Assembly: GCF_007751035.1 (NCBI RefSeq)
Contig: NZ_CP036433.1
Coordinates: forward strand, 1,841,001-1,905,000
From: Lignipirellula cremea
GTDB lineage: Bacteria; Planctomycetota; Planctomycetia; Pirellulales; Pirellulaceae
Direction: 5' to 3'
DNA length: 64,000 bases
Positions 55,467 to 64,000 of this stretch are shown here, piece after piece (the first letter of the stretch is position 1; each line of letters opens with the position of its first letter). The position numbers and the translations under genes were made by a program. The notes beneath the pieces are model-generated. The model ran no database searches, was not told where the DNA came from, and saw only the letters and a list, made by a program, of their open reading frames with translations.

Positions 55467-56861
55467 TTAGAACTCGGCGCTGCCGGGGGTGCGGGGGAAG
55501 GGGATCACGTCGCGGATGTTGGTCATGCCGGTGATGAACTGCACGACCCGTTCCAGACCCAGGCCGAAGCCCGCGTGCGGCACGGTGCCGTACTTGCGCA
55601 GTTCCAGGTACCACCAGTAATCGGCCGGGTTGAGATCCTGCTCGCCCATCCGCTGTTCCAGAATGTCCAGCCGCTCTTCGCGCTGGCTGCCGCCGATGAT
55701 TTCACCGACCTTCGGGGCCAGCACATCCATCGCCCGTACGGTGCGGCCGTCGTCGTTCGCCCGCATGTAGAACGGTTTGATGGTGCGGGGGTAATCGTGC
55801 ACAATGACCGGGCAGCCGAACTCGGTTTCGGCCAGGAAGCGTTCGTGCTCGGACTGCAGGTCGACGCCCCAGCTGACCGGATAGTCGAACGACGCGTTGT
55901 TTTTCTCCAGGCAGGCGATGGCGTCGGTATAGCTGATCCGCACAAAGTCGGCCGCGACAATTTTCTCCAGCGTCGGCAGTACGGTGTCGTCCACCCGTTC
56001 GTTGAAGAAGGCCAGGTCCTCGCCGCAGTCGTTCAGCACGTCGCGGAAGATTGTTTTGAGGAACTTCTCGGCCAGCTCCATGTTGTCTTCCAGGTCGAAG
56101 AACGCCATTTCCGGCTCGACCATCCAGAACTCCGCCAGATGCCGCGAGGTATTGGAATTCTCGGCGCGGAAGGTCGGCCCAAACGTGTACACCTTGCCCA
56201 GCGCACAGGCGAAGATCTCCGCCTCCAGCTGGCCGCTGACGGTCAAATACGCGGGACGATCGAAAAAGTCCTGTTTGAAGTCGATCTTGTTCTGCCCGTC
56301 ACGGGGCAGTTTGTCCAGGTCGAGCGTGGTGACCTTGAACATCTCCCCTGCCCCTTCGCAATCACTGGCGGTGATGATGGGGGTGTGCACGTACAGGAAA
56401 CCGGCGTTCTGGAAGAAGTCGTGGATCGACCGGCACACGCGGTTCCTCACCCGCATCACGGCGCCAAAGGTATTGGTTCGCGGGCGCAGGTGGGCCCACT
56501 CCCGCAGCTTCTCAAAGCTGTGCCGTTTTTTCTGCAGCGGGTAGGTTTCCGGATCGGCCAGACCATAAACGTGCAGGCGGGAGGCGTGCAGTTCGGTCGC
56601 TTGCCCCTTGCCCGACGAGGCTTTGATCTCCCCTTCGACGGCGATGCTGCTGCCGGCGGTGAGGGTTTTGACTTCGCTTTCGTAGTTGGGCAGGTCGCCG
56701 TCGGCGATGACCTGGATGTTGGCCATGCAGGAGCCGTCGTTCAGTTCCAGGAAGCTGAAGCCGCCTTTGGAATCTCGACGGGTTCGGACCCATCCCTGCA
56801 GGCAAGCCTGGCGTCCGACTGCTTCCGCTTTGCGGGCCTGGTCGACGGTGATTTTCTCCAT
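55467..56861 (-). CDS. asnS: Asparagine-tRNA ligase
   Basis: 464 residues, the normal length. The N-terminal OB-fold anticodon domain has [20 protein letters not shown]; the class II catalytic core has [20 protein letters not shown] (motif 1 region), [20 protein letters not shown]-type motif 2 (read here as [20 protein letters not shown]) and [20 protein letters not shown] (motif 3). It charges tRNA-Asn with asparagine directly. Complete and apparently monocistronic. Confidence 0.97.
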   Translation of the reverse strand: MEKITVDQARKAEAVGRQACLQGWVRTRRDSKGGFSFLELNDGSCMANIQVIADGDLPNYESEVKTLTAGSSIAVEGEIKASSGKGQATELHASRLHVYGLADPETYPLQKKRHSFEKLREWAHLRPRTNTFGAVMRVRNRVCRSIHDFFQNAGFLYVHTPIITASDCEGAGEMFKVTTLDLDKLPRDGQNKIDFKQDFFDRPAYLTVSGQLEAEIFACALGKVYTFGPTFRAENSNTSRHLAEFWMVEPEMAFFDLEDNMELAEKFLKTIFRDVLNDCGEDLAFFNERVDDTVLPTLEKIVAADFVRISYTDAIACLEKNNASFDYPVSWGVDLQSEHERFLAETEFGCPVIVHDYPRTIKPFYMRANDDGRTVRAMDVLAPKVGEIIGGSQREERLDILEQRMGEQDLNPADYWWYLELRKYGTVPHAGFGLGLERVVQFITGMTNIRDVIPFPRTPGSAEF

Positions 56862-57339
56862 GATGCTACTCCTGTAGTCCGATCCGCAGAGCGAAGATCG
56901 GAAGCGCCAACGATCCGTAACAGCCCGCCGCCAGGATCAAAAAAGAGCGCGGCCGGGGCAGGTTATGAGCATCGCGATTTTGAAACGCTGCGTCAACGGG
57001 TTCGCGGCGAATCGTTGACATTGCCAGGCGTTGCCGCGGGACGGGGGCCAGGCGGATCAGCGCGACGTGATCGGGCGATGCGATCGGGCGATGGCGACCT
57101 GCCGCTGGGCGCCGCCTGGGACAATCCTCACGACCGACAGGATCGTCGCCAGGCGACCGTGGAGGACGAAACCTTTTACCTGATCGGCATTGCTTCTCAT
57201 CGCCTGGGGCGCGGGCGGCCGACTATGTTGGGGAAGGATATGGAGATTCGCCGGCTTGTGGGATTGTCTGACACAGGACGGGATGGTTGCACGGAGTGCC
57301 TGGTAATGCGTCTGCATCCTCGCCACCGGCGGTTTTCTC
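56862..57339. other. Divergent region between asnS and the phosphatase gene
   Basis: About 480 bp holding the promoters of asnS (left) and the GAF-phosphatase gene (right). A short direct repeat GATCGGGCGATG occurs at 57069-57080 and 57082-57093. Otherwise no coding frame or structure is convincing. Confidence 0.35.
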
Positions 57340-58866
57340 GTGACAAAACAAATTCCTTCGTATCTCCGGCTGCACACCGAACACAATACGGAATCGGCCC
57401 CGCCGACCACGGCAGGGTATCCCGGTTTGACCGAACTCTGTAGCGCTTTTGCCGCACTCAGTGGATGGAAGCTGGAAGAGACGGTCGTCGAGCAGGGCTG
57501 TCATTTTTCTCCATCCATTGCCAGCGACGATCCCACCCGGCGTTTGAGCCTGACCGCGATCGAAGGTCGCGAGTTTGACGCCGCCGAACCGGAAGCCGCT
57601 GAAGCGATGGCCCGCGCCATTGGCGGCTTGCTGACGGAACTGCAGCGGACGCGGCAAGCCCTGTGGCGCCGCGAGGCTGAACTGGCCGCCCAGGCGGCCA
57701 AAACGCCCCGCTCGCAGGAAGATTCGCAACTGGCCCAGCAGCTGGCCTTTGTGCTCAAAGGCGGCGCCGAGTCGGTCGGCTGCCAGGCGGCCGCGTTGTA
57801 TCTGCTGGATGATGATACAAGCGAGCTCAAGTATCGGTCCGGGTGGAATCTGCCCGAGGAACGCTTTCTGGAGCCGGCCCGGCCGTTACGCGGCGCCTTT
57901 GCCGAGCTGGAAGCGCTGGTCGGGCATGCGGTCGTGCTGGAGGATCTGCGGCTGTTGCCGCACTGGAACGCGCCGGAGGACTTTGCCTCGGCCGTCTGCG
58001 TGCCCGTGTCGACCCCCAGTTCTCCCCTGGGCGTCATGTGGGTGTTTGGCGATACGGTTCGCGACTATACCGACGAGCAGACGAACCTGCTGGAGATTGT
58101 CGCCGGGCGGCTGGCAGCCGACCTGGAGCGGGAAGTCCTCATCGACCAGGGTGTCAAACGTCGTCAGGTGGATCGGCAGATCAACCATGCCGCGGTCTGG
58201 CAGGAAAGCCATCTGCCCAACAGCACGCTGATGCTGGACGATTACGAAATCGCCGGCTGGACCCGCCAGGCCGAAGACGTCGGCGGCGATCTGCACGACT
58301 GGAACCTGCTGCCCGATGGACGACTGGCCCTGCTGACCGGCGACGCCCAGGCGGTCGGTGTCGAAGCGGCCCTGGTGGCGGCTTCGTTGCATGCGGCCGT
58401 ACGCTCGCACGCCAACTACCGGCACTCGGCCCGGCAGATGGCGCACCGCGTGAATGAAACGCTCTGGACGGGCGCCGCGGGCGAGCAGTTTGCCTCGCTC
58501 TTCTACGGCCTGCTGGATCCGGAAACGCATGAACTGGAATATGCGGCCGCTGGCCATGTGGCTGCGTTCCTGAAAAACGGCCGCAGTTGGCGTCCGTTGC
58601 GCTGCGACGGCGCCGTGCTGGGGGCCGAACCGCAATGGCGCGACAAGCCCCGCAAGTTCCTGATGAAACAGGGCGATGTGCTGGTCGTCGCCAGCGAAGG
58701 AGCCTGTCTGGGGCTGCTGGAGGCCGACGCGCTCAACGCCCATCTGCCCGACCTGTTGCCTGCGGGCGCTTCCGCGGCGGAGATTGTGAACCTGCTGCGT
58801 GATGAACTGGCGGATCTGGATCTGACCGACGACCAGACGCTGCTGGTGTTGCGGCGGAAGTCGTAG
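57340..58866 (+). CDS. GAF domain PP2C-type (RsbU/SpoIIE) phosphatase
   Basis: 508 residues from a GTG at 57340. Residues about 120-260 form a GAF-like sensor (VGCQAAALYLLDDDTSELKY; ASAVCVPVSTPSSPLGVMWV). A short helical linker leads to a PP2C-type phosphatase core with QAEDVGGDLHDWNLLPDGRL (metal-binding D-x-G-G-D), LLTGDAQAVGVEAALVAASL, VLVVASEGACLGLLEADALN (here the usual S/T-D-G is S-E-G) and DLTDDQTLLVLRRKS. Such proteins dephosphorylate anti-anti-sigma factors in partner-switching pathways; no STAS or kinase gene is beside it. Confidence 0.85.
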   Translation: MTKQIPSYLRLHTEHNTESAPPTTAGYPGLTELCSAFAALSGWKLEETVVEQGCHFSPSIASDDPTRRLSLTAIEGREFDAAEPEAAEAMARAIGGLLTELQRTRQALWRREAELAAQAAKTPRSQEDSQLAQQLAFVLKGGAESVGCQAAALYLLDDDTSELKYRSGWNLPEERFLEPARPLRGAFAELEALVGHAVVLEDLRLLPHWNAPEDFASAVCVPVSTPSSPLGVMWVFGDTVRDYTDEQTNLLEIVAGRLAADLEREVLIDQGVKRRQVDRQINHAAVWQESHLPNSTLMLDDYEIAGWTRQAEDVGGDLHDWNLLPDGRLALLTGDAQAVGVEAALVAASLHAAVRSHANYRHSARQMAHRVNETLWTGAAGEQFASLFYGLLDPETHELEYAAAGHVAAFLKNGRSWRPLRCDGAVLGAEPQWRDKPRKFLMKQGDVLVVASEGACLGLLEADALNAHLPDLLPAGASAAEIVNLLRDELADLDLTDDQTLLVLRRKS

Positions 58867-59572
58867 AATAATTCTGTAGACCGTCTCTTTGGTACGGTTT
58901 ATGCATTGATGGGGAGCCTTGTACAGAAGGCGAACCCCAACCATCGAGCCGACACGGCGCATGGTGTGATCGTTTGTTTTCCTGCCGGACTGTCTCCCTC
59001 CGATTTTACCGGCTTACGGAAAGCATCGTCCCTTGGTTGGCGTTGCCAGCTTTCTGTTTGGTTCCTGTTGTTTTTGCGACAGGAACTGACGAATCCCGCC
59101 GCGTCGATGAATGTCCGGGCAGTCAACTCCGACCTTTGGTTGACTGCCTTTGCAGTTGTTTCCCATGTCGTTTCCGATGGCATGAATGACAGCAAGTGGC
59201 ATTTCCATCTATCGCGGCGGGATTTTTTTTCGCCCCTGTGATGAAAGAAATTGCAGGCATCTGCAAGACCCTGCAGTCATCGGCCGGGAAACGGCAGGTC
59301 CGGCGACGGGTGCGAGTCGTTCGTTTCGATCTTTTTCTCAAAGTCGACTGGCAGATTGGCGAGGCATAACCGGAGCGTTCGGCAAGCATTGGAGATTTTC
59401 TCTCGTCCGCCGACGTTCGGCGGCCCAGATTGGCCCGCCCTTTGCATTTAACAAGGAACTATGGAGATGACGCCATCTTCTGAGCGACGTCATCTTCAGC
59501 ACTGCTGAATAAGTGTGGTCGAGGCAACGACCAATTTTGGCGGCGCTCCTGTGTTGCAAAGAAGGTGTTCTC
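58867..59572. other. Long intergenic region with small inverted repeats
   Basis: A 706-bp stretch without a convincing gene. A short inverted repeat ACCGT..ACGGT lies at about 58880-58898 just after the phosphatase gene. GATGACG..CGTCATC at about 59465-59492, with a loop of about 15 bases, could be a hairpin in the leader of the next gene. Candidate frames at 58906-59241 are cysteine/tryptophan-rich and unlikely to be real. Confidence 0.35.
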
Positions 59573-59845
59573 ATGAGGCGAGTACTTGTTTTATTGGCTG
59601 CAGGTTTTGTAGTGATGGCGGGAGTTGGACAGGCGCAAGCGTTTGAACGCTGGCACACGCCCTACGGTTTTGGCCATGCCACGTATGGCTCCCATCTGTA
59701 CCAGCAGCAGCACCACCACTACCAGGGCGGTAACTGGGGAAGTTCGCGATCCTATTCCCCGGTCTACCAGTCCCAGTTTTCCTATCCAAGCAGCAATACC
59801 TACGCCAACGGCGGTTTTACGAATCTCTCCCAGTCTAACCGCTAG
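59573..59845 (+). CDS. Small secreted His/Gln/Tyr/Ser-rich protein
   Basis: 90 residues from the ATG at 59573 with AGAAGG about 8 bases before it. MRRVLVLLAAGFVVMAGVGQ is a signal peptide cut at about AQA. The mature 65 residues are low-complexity and aromatic: HTPYGFGHATYGSHLYQQQH, then HHYQGGNWGSSRSYSPVYQS. No cysteine. Such composition suits a surface or matrix protein or a metal-binding peptide, but no function can be assigned. A string of terminators follows, so it is probably a well-expressed single-gene transcript. Confidence 0.65.
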   Translation: MRRVLVLLAAGFVVMAGVGQAQAFERWHTPYGFGHATYGSHLYQQQHHHYQGGNWGSSRSYSPVYQSQFSYPSSNTYANGGFTNLSQSNR

Positions 59846-59855
59846 CTACTGCCCT

Positions 59856-59896
59856 AAAGCGGCGTCGGCAATCCCCGTATGTTTGACGCCGCTTTT
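59856..59896 (+). terminator. Intrinsic terminator 1
   Basis: AAAGCGGCGTC at 59856-59866 pairs with GACGCCGCTTT at 59885-59895, leaving an 18-base loop and a short T run. It lies 10 bases after the stop of the small secreted protein gene. Confidence 0.75.
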
Positions 59897-59899
59897 TCG

Positions 59900-59937
59900 C
59901 GACGCTCCCGTGCTCCTTGGCGGGAGCGTCGTTTTTT
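59900..59937 (+). terminator. Intrinsic terminator 2
   Basis: CGACGCTCCCG at 59900-59910 pairs exactly with CGGGAGCGTCG at 59921-59931 (11 bp, 10-base loop) followed by six T residues to 59937. It directly follows terminator 1. A third, tailless hairpin (CTTGCGC..GCGCAAG) follows at about 59939-59962. Confidence 0.8.
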
Positions 59938-60124
59938 CTTGCGCGCCCATTCTTGCGCAAGCGCTCCACCCGCGAAGCGCGCCGCCGCGACAGATAATCC
60001 GCCGTCGGTACCGCTGTTTGGGGGCTCCCTGTCAAAAACAATGAACAAGCGGTCAACGACTGGTCGACATATGATAGCGTTGGAGTTATGCCAGTAGTCT
60101 TGATTTTGCCGGGGGAAGCGGGTC

Positions 60125-60748
60125 GTGAGTTTACGGATTGTGCTCATTCGAACCTTCATCGGCGGGTTCTTCACTGTCGTTGCTCTGGCCTCGCAAGCGC
60201 AGGAAGGCATTGTCCCCTTGGGGCCAGGCCACCTGCCGCAGCGTCTCCAGGGAAACTGGCAGGTGGGTCTGTGCGTGCTCGACGGCCATTCCTGGCTGCG
60301 GTTTCATAACCTGGAAACCCACGAGACCCACACGCTCAGCCGGATCCAGCGAGGCTGGGGCGGCCGCCAGGACGAGCAGTCCGGCCGCTGGATTGTGCCG
60401 CACGTTAATGCCTCGGGCTTGCACTGGAACCAGGATCTGCTGCGATATCAGGATCAGCCGGAACGGACGTACTTGCTGCGCACCGTGAATGTCGCCAACC
60501 CGGTGATCTTTCGAGGGCAAGGCGACGAGGGTTATGGTCTGTTCGCCAATAACTGTGTGACCTTCGTCCGCGACGCGTGGGATTTCTACGCTGGCGAATA
60601 CTTTCGCCTGCTGCCGCCCCATCTGCCGCAACGGCTCCGCAGCGTGGTGATCGCCACTCCGGCTCCGCATCCCTATCAGCCGCCACAGCGCACCCAGCGA
60701 ACGGCCGTGCAGCCCGCCGGGTATGGGGCTCCCCTGCTGCAGCGATAG
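60125..60748 (+). CDS. Exported protein with permuted papain-like signature
   Basis: 207 residues from a GTG at 60125 (MSLRIVLIRTFIGGFFTVVA, a signal peptide ending near AQA). The first half has VGLCVLDGHSWLRFHNLETH with a conserved-looking G-H-S-W, the second GYGLFANNCVTFVRDAWDFY with N-N-C-x-x-F. A histidine before and a cysteine after, in G-H-x-W...N-C-x-x-F/W order, is the pattern of permuted NlpC/P60-like and DUF4105-like enzymes, which act as amidases or proteases on envelope material. The proline-rich C-terminus (PYQPPQRTQRT) may be a linker. Family inferred from motif order only. Confidence 0.6.
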   Translation: MSLRIVLIRTFIGGFFTVVALASQAQEGIVPLGPGHLPQRLQGNWQVGLCVLDGHSWLRFHNLETHETHTLSRIQRGWGGRQDEQSGRWIVPHVNASGLHWNQDLLRYQDQPERTYLLRTVNVANPVIFRGQGDEGYGLFANNCVTFVRDAWDFYAGEYFRLLPPHLPQRLRSVVIATPAPHPYQPPQRTQRTAVQPAGYGAPLLQR

Positions 60749-60809
60749 CGCGCAGGGCGACTCCCGTGAGAACGCGCAGGGCGAATGCTTGCTGCGAGGC
60801 GGGGGAAAG

Positions 60810-62411
60810 CTACTCCTGCGCCACCCGTGCCGGGAGCAGCTGACTAGTGACGTCCACAAACTGGCACGGTTCGCCAAAGCTTGGCCGACCTAGTTCTTTC
60901 GCCTTCCGCCAGTAGAAGTAGCGGTCCGGCAGCAGTTCCATCCGAGCGCCAAAGTACTCGCGGAAAACCAGGCGAAAGGTGTTAACCGGGCTGATCGTCG
61001 GCGGGGCCAGCTGGCGAATGTCGCGATCCGGGAAGCAGAACGCAGAAAGCACCCCCGACCGCTGCTCCAGCTGCGCGTTGCGCGGCATTTCGGCGTCGCC
61101 CTTGTACATCAGCTCGGGGCCTTCGTCCGCCTGGAGGATGATAACGGGCGGCCGCTGGCTGCGGGCCTGGATTGCGTCGATCGTTTCCAGGATGCGGCGA
61201 TTGGTGAACTTCAGCTGCTCGACAAAACTCTCCCGATCGGACCGCGAAGCCAGCTGCTGGCGACTGGGGATGGACCCGTCGGCGTTGAACTTCCACGGGT
61301 AATGCGGCAAAAGAAAGTGTGCGTAGACAAACTGCGGCCGCGTATTGCTGGCGGCGGCGGTTGCGGCGAGGAACTTTTCATCCTCCTGGTTCCGGTCGCT
61401 TTTCCCTTTGACGAGCGCATCGAACACGCTGTACTGGTACAGAATGTCGGTGTATTCGGTCGGCATGGGCGAGTGCCAGTAGTTCTCATCGGCCAGCGGG
61501 CTGTTGCGCAAGCCGTCGAGCATCACGCCGTAATGGCGATAGGCGTAGCCTTGTTCTTTCAGCAGCCAGCCGACGCGATGGTTTTCCAGCATGGCCAGGT
61601 AGTGCGACTTCGGCTGCAGGTGTTCGCCGTGGTACTGCATGTTGAGCGTCGCGGCCAGCGACAGGTCGGTCTTCGGGTAATTGGCATGGCTTTGCTCGGC
61701 CACATAGAAGCCGCGTTCCCGCAGGCCTTCCAAGAAGGGGCCGTTGTCGTAGCCAAAAAACTTCTCCAGCGCCTGCCGGGAGCCGTAGCGGTCAAACACC
61801 AGGTAATAAATGTCCCGCGGTTCCTCCGGCGAGACAAGCTGCACCTGGGCCAGATCAGCGGGCGCCGCCACGTTCTCCACCGGCGACCCGGCCAGCAGTC
61901 CCCCGCCCACCAGCGTGCCGACGGAACTGCCAATCACCAGCAGGCTGAAGATGTTGGCGAACTGCGTCCACTTCTCCTCCTGTGAATCGCCCGACGCTGG
62001 CGAGTGGCCTGGCTCGGGCGAATCGACCGCCTTGCGGGATCCAATTCGCGACAGCAGATACCAGCCGCCCGCCAGCAGGACGGCCCAGCACCCCAGCAGC
62101 AAGGACGGTCCCACGCGCCAGGAAACGCCGACCAGGCTCAGCAGCGAGTTGACCTGGTACAGCAGCCCAAAACCCAGCACCAGGGCGATCGTCCAGCTGG
62201 CGGCCAGCGCGGCCCGATGCGGGCTGGCGTAGACCCGGCGAAAGCCCAGCAGCAGCACGCCCGCCAGCGATAGCGTGACCGCCAGCGCCGCAGCGAACTC
62301 CCACCACATCACGCCATGCCAGTTCCGCGCAAACACGGCGACCGGTCCAAACGCGGCGATCAAAAAAGGATGGTAGACCAATCCCTGGGGCGTGGGCGTA
62401 TCGGTTTTCAC
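60810..62411 (-). CDS. Membrane sulfatase-like (LtaS/alkaline phosphatase superfamily) protein
   Basis: 533 residues. About four hydrophobic segments occupy residues 10-130, with a fifth near 165 (NIFSLLVIGSSVGTLVGG). The extracytoplasmic part reads RDIYYLVFDRYGSRQALEKF (first metal-binding aspartate and its R-Y-G equivalent of the C/S nucleophile turn), SLAATLNMQYHGEHLQ, VYAHFLLPHYPWKFNADGS and PPVIILQADEGPELMYKGDA (D-E-G metal site). These match membrane sulfatase-type proteins of the LtaS/MdoB group that act on lipid or glycan phospho- and sulfo-groups. The nucleophile is not obvious, so activity is unproven. Confidence 0.7.
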   Translation of the reverse strand: MKTDTPTPQGLVYHPFLIAAFGPVAVFARNWHGVMWWEFAAALAVTLSLAGVLLLGFRRVYASPHRAALAASWTIALVLGFGLLYQVNSLLSLVGVSWRVGPSLLLGCWAVLLAGGWYLLSRIGSRKAVDSPEPGHSPASGDSQEEKWTQFANIFSLLVIGSSVGTLVGGGLLAGSPVENVAAPADLAQVQLVSPEEPRDIYYLVFDRYGSRQALEKFFGYDNGPFLEGLRERGFYVAEQSHANYPKTDLSLAATLNMQYHGEHLQPKSHYLAMLENHRVGWLLKEQGYAYRHYGVMLDGLRNSPLADENYWHSPMPTEYTDILYQYSVFDALVKGKSDRNQEDEKFLAATAAASNTRPQFVYAHFLLPHYPWKFNADGSIPSRQQLASRSDRESFVEQLKFTNRRILETIDAIQARSQRPPVIILQADEGPELMYKGDAEMPRNAQLEQRSGVLSAFCFPDRDIRQLAPPTISPVNTFRLVFREYFGARMELLPDRYFYWRKAKELGRPSFGEPCQFVDVTSQLLPARVAQE

Positions 62412-62716
62412 AGGACTGCATATCCTTCCAGAAGGAGCTCGGTCGCAGGCCGGCCAAAGCGCCAGGCAAGCTCAAGGGGTTAGCGTACATCCGCTGGGAA
62501 ACCCTAGGTCGCAACCCGGCGCGCAGCAAACCGGATAATCGAATCTTTGGGAAGAGATCTCCCCGCGGCACGCGACTGGCCGGTCTGGCCGACCGGATTG
62601 ACGCTGATCGCTTTGCAATGGGACGCGAAAATTCGTATATATAGGGGGGCCCAGGCAAAGATCGCCTGGTCCGGGGGATGGCCGCGTTCGGCTCCGCAAG
62701 ATCTGTGAGTTTTCTA
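62412..62716 (+). promoter_or_regulatory. Upstream region of the second sigma factor with a possible promoter
   Basis: A divergent gap. A sigma-70-like pair is visible: TTGCAA at 62613-62618, a 17-base spacer, and TATATA at 62636-62641, about 75 bases before the sigma factor ATG at 62717. The following run of G residues (ATAGGGGGGCCC) would be at or near the start point. Nothing else is recognised. Confidence 0.4.
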
Positions 62717-63316
62717 ATGAACGACGATTCAATCGACGCAGTGGAACGCTTTCGCGCCGGAGATGAACATGCGGCGGGCGAACTCTACGAGAAGTACGTC
62801 CATCGGTTGATCGCACTCGCCCGAGGCAAAATGTCGCCCCGGTTACGGCGGCGGGTCGACCCGGAAGATGTCGTCCACTCGGTTTACCGCAGCTTCTTCG
62901 TCAAGGCCGGGAACGACGCCTTTACCTTTGAGCGGTCGGGCGATCTGTGGCGGTTGTTGTCGACGATCACCGTCAACAAAGTGCTCCGGCAGGTGCAGCG
63001 GAACCGCCGCAAGAAACGCAGCATGGACCGCGAACAAAGCATGCAGGCCGGCAAGGACCACGATGTCCTGCCGCCGGAAGTCGTCGCCAGCGACCCTTCG
63101 CCGTCGGAAGCGCTGGTGATGATCGAGGAAGTCGAAGCGCTGATGGAAACCTTGAAGCCGGCCCATCGCGAAATGCTGGCCCTGCGGCTGCAGGGAGCCA
63201 GCACCGAAGAAATCGCCCTGGAGTGCGATTGCAGTGACCGCACCGTGCGGCGAGTGCTGGAGAAAGTTCGCGACTACCTGCACGAACGCCAGACGAGCGA
63301 AGACGAAGAAGAATAG
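62717..63316 (+). CDS. RNA polymerase sigma factor, ECF type
   Basis: 199 residues from the ATG at 62717 (MNDDSIDAVERFRAGDEHAA). Region 2 is AAGELYEKYVHRLIALARGK with DPEDVVHSVYRSFFVKAG; the loop to region 4 is long and basic (RNRRKKRSMDREQSMQAGKD); region 4 is LKPAHREMLALRLQGASTEE and IALECDCSDRTVRRVLEKVR, a helix-turn-helix. Factors of this form are abundant in planctomycetes and are often regulated by a serine/threonine kinase rather than a classical anti-sigma. None is beside it within the window. Confidence 0.9.
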   Translation: MNDDSIDAVERFRAGDEHAAGELYEKYVHRLIALARGKMSPRLRRRVDPEDVVHSVYRSFFVKAGNDAFTFERSGDLWRLLSTITVNKVLRQVQRNRRKKRSMDREQSMQAGKDHDVLPPEVVASDPSPSEALVMIEEVEALMETLKPAHREMLALRLQGASTEEIALECDCSDRTVRRVLEKVRDYLHERQTSEDEEE

Positions 63317-63397
63317 TCGGCGAACAGCACCCCTGAGCCAGCTTCCGCGAAAGGTCTGCATCCGCGGAAGCCGCGCCGCCATCGGTTCAGGTACGGC

Positions 63398-64000
63398 TTA
63401 ATTGCCTGCTTTTTGGCGCACCAGTCGCAGGATCTCTTCCGCCTGTGATACTGACAGGTACAGATGCACTTCCTCGGTGCGAGGGAGGAACTTGACATCG
63501 GCTTCGAAGTCTCCCTGCGGCCGCGGGGCGGGACGGAAGTCGGCCGTCGCGGTGCTCCAGCTGATCGCGCCTATCGCGAGCGCCACGCTCAACGCCGCGC
63601 CCACTTTCACGGTACGCGGCAACGGAGCGCCATTCCAGCGGCGGAACGCCCACAGGCCGCCCAGCATCAGGGCCAGCGATAAGGCGACGCCTGCTACGAC
63701 CGTGCTCAGCCCAGGCAACGCCGGCGGTGCGGATTGCGGCGCCGCGGAGCCCGGCGGGGCGGATTGCAGCGGAGCCGAGCCCGGCGCTCCGGCGCCAAAT
63801 CGACCTGCCGGGCGGAGCAGCGAGTCCGGAATTCCAATCCGCATCCGACCATCTTGCGCGGTCTGGGCATGCACCTCGACCGACAGCGTATGCACCTCGT
63901 TGATCGGTCGCGGTCCAAATTGCGGTCCCGGTCCAGGTCGCGGGCCGACCCGCGGGCCTCCTCCCGGCGGACGGATATCCGCCATGGTGGTCCCGGTCAG
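63398..64000 (-). CDS. Membrane protein with proline/glycine-rich N-terminal part, possibly 5'-truncated
   Basis: At least 195 residues on the minus strand; an ATG stands at 63985 (MADIRPPGGGPRVGPRPGPG), but the frame stays open to the right edge, so the true start may lie outside. The first 90 residues are rich in P, G and A. Two hydrophobic segments follow (LSTVVAGVALSLALMLGGLW; VKVGAALSVALAIGAISWST), then about 50 soluble residues with FLPRTEEVHLYLSVSQAEEI. No family recognised. It may be a partner of the convergent sigma factor gene, but nothing shows this. Confidence 0.5.
   Translation of the reverse strand: MTGTTMADIRPPGGGPRVGPRPGPGPQFGPRPINEVHTLSVEVHAQTAQDGRMRIGIPDSLLRPAGRFGAGAPGSAPLQSAPPGSAAPQSAPPALPGLSTVVAGVALSLALMLGGLWAFRRWNGAPLPRTVKVGAALSVALAIGAISWSTATADFRPAPRPQGDFEADVKFLPRTEEVHLYLSVSQAEEILRLVRQKAGN

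Noticed and set aside
55575-57443. A 622-codon plus-strand frame opposite asnS
   Set aside because: asnS on the minus strand has all class II synthetase motifs; the plus frame is its shadow.
58906-59241. A 111-codon frame after the phosphatase gene
   Set aside because: No ribosome binding site and a tryptophan/cysteine-rich, irregular composition; two other frames are equally open here.

Overview
The window is a high-GC chromosomal segment that most resembles a planctomycete of the Pirellula/Blastopirellula type. Markers of that group seen here are a DUF1549/DUF1553 cytochrome-c-like protein followed directly by a DUF1501 protein (40215-44826), a short membrane protein starting MDRNPYQSP (5458-5997), two ECF-type sigma factors, a calcium-binding-repeat surface protein with an N-terminal LEARELF-like sorting stretch, and many small lineage-type hypotheticals. 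This is inference from protein content; no rRNA is present and one tRNA (Arg, CCG) is.

Layout. 1-2.7 kb: the 5' end of a Tat-exported protein, a tiny SEC-C motif protein overlapping a mini-ORF, and a tandem pair of RlaP-like nucleotidyltransferases. 2.8-8.7 kb: nine minus-strand genes (GrpB-like, a glycosyltransferase, two membrane proteins, a stand-alone EF-Tu domain III-like protein, a DUF6314 protein, a cpRec receiver-like protein overlapping an unknown gene by 4 bp, and a coiled-coil membrane protein). 9-24 kb: an accessory zone of small hypotheticals that has been heavily hit by mobile DNA. Three DDE insertion sequences with readable ends and target duplications lie here. One breaks a Suppressor-of-fused gene, one sits beside a TA/AT-rich-ended miniature repeat element, and one is nested inside a second copy of that miniature element, which itself splits a gene at a duplicated TA. 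24-38 kb: a tRNA-Arg, two TerB-like paralogues, an SGNH hydrolase, a TMEM143/DUF3754 protein, a squalene-cyclase-like repeat protein, SMC, two tandem thioredoxin lipoproteins and a membrane glycosyltransferase. 38-45 kb: an ECF sigma factor with a strong terminator, a membrane-anchored protein with an in-frame UGA, the DUF1549/DUF1501 pair and an O6-alkylguanine-DNA alkyltransferase. 45-57 kb: housekeeping genes serC-serA, rimO, hflX and asnS around an RTX-repeat/calpain-type protease fusion and an MBL hydrolase. 57-64 kb: a GAF-PP2C phosphatase, small secreted proteins followed by stacked terminators, a membrane sulfatase-like protein, a second ECF sigma factor and a partial membrane protein at the right edge.

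Working together: serC and serA encode two consecutive steps of serine synthesis and are probably one transcript. The DUF1549/DUF1501 pair is the usual two-gene unit. The sigma factors, the PP2C phosphatase and SMC/AsnS/RimO/HflX are regulatory or core functions. Tandem duplication recurs (nucleotidyltransferases, TerB-like, thioredoxins). The most notable items are the nested insertions whose removal restores open reading frames, the RTX-calpain fusion, an in-frame UGA and an in-frame UAG inside otherwise continuous frames, and several proteins that keep a fold signature but have lost catalytic residues.
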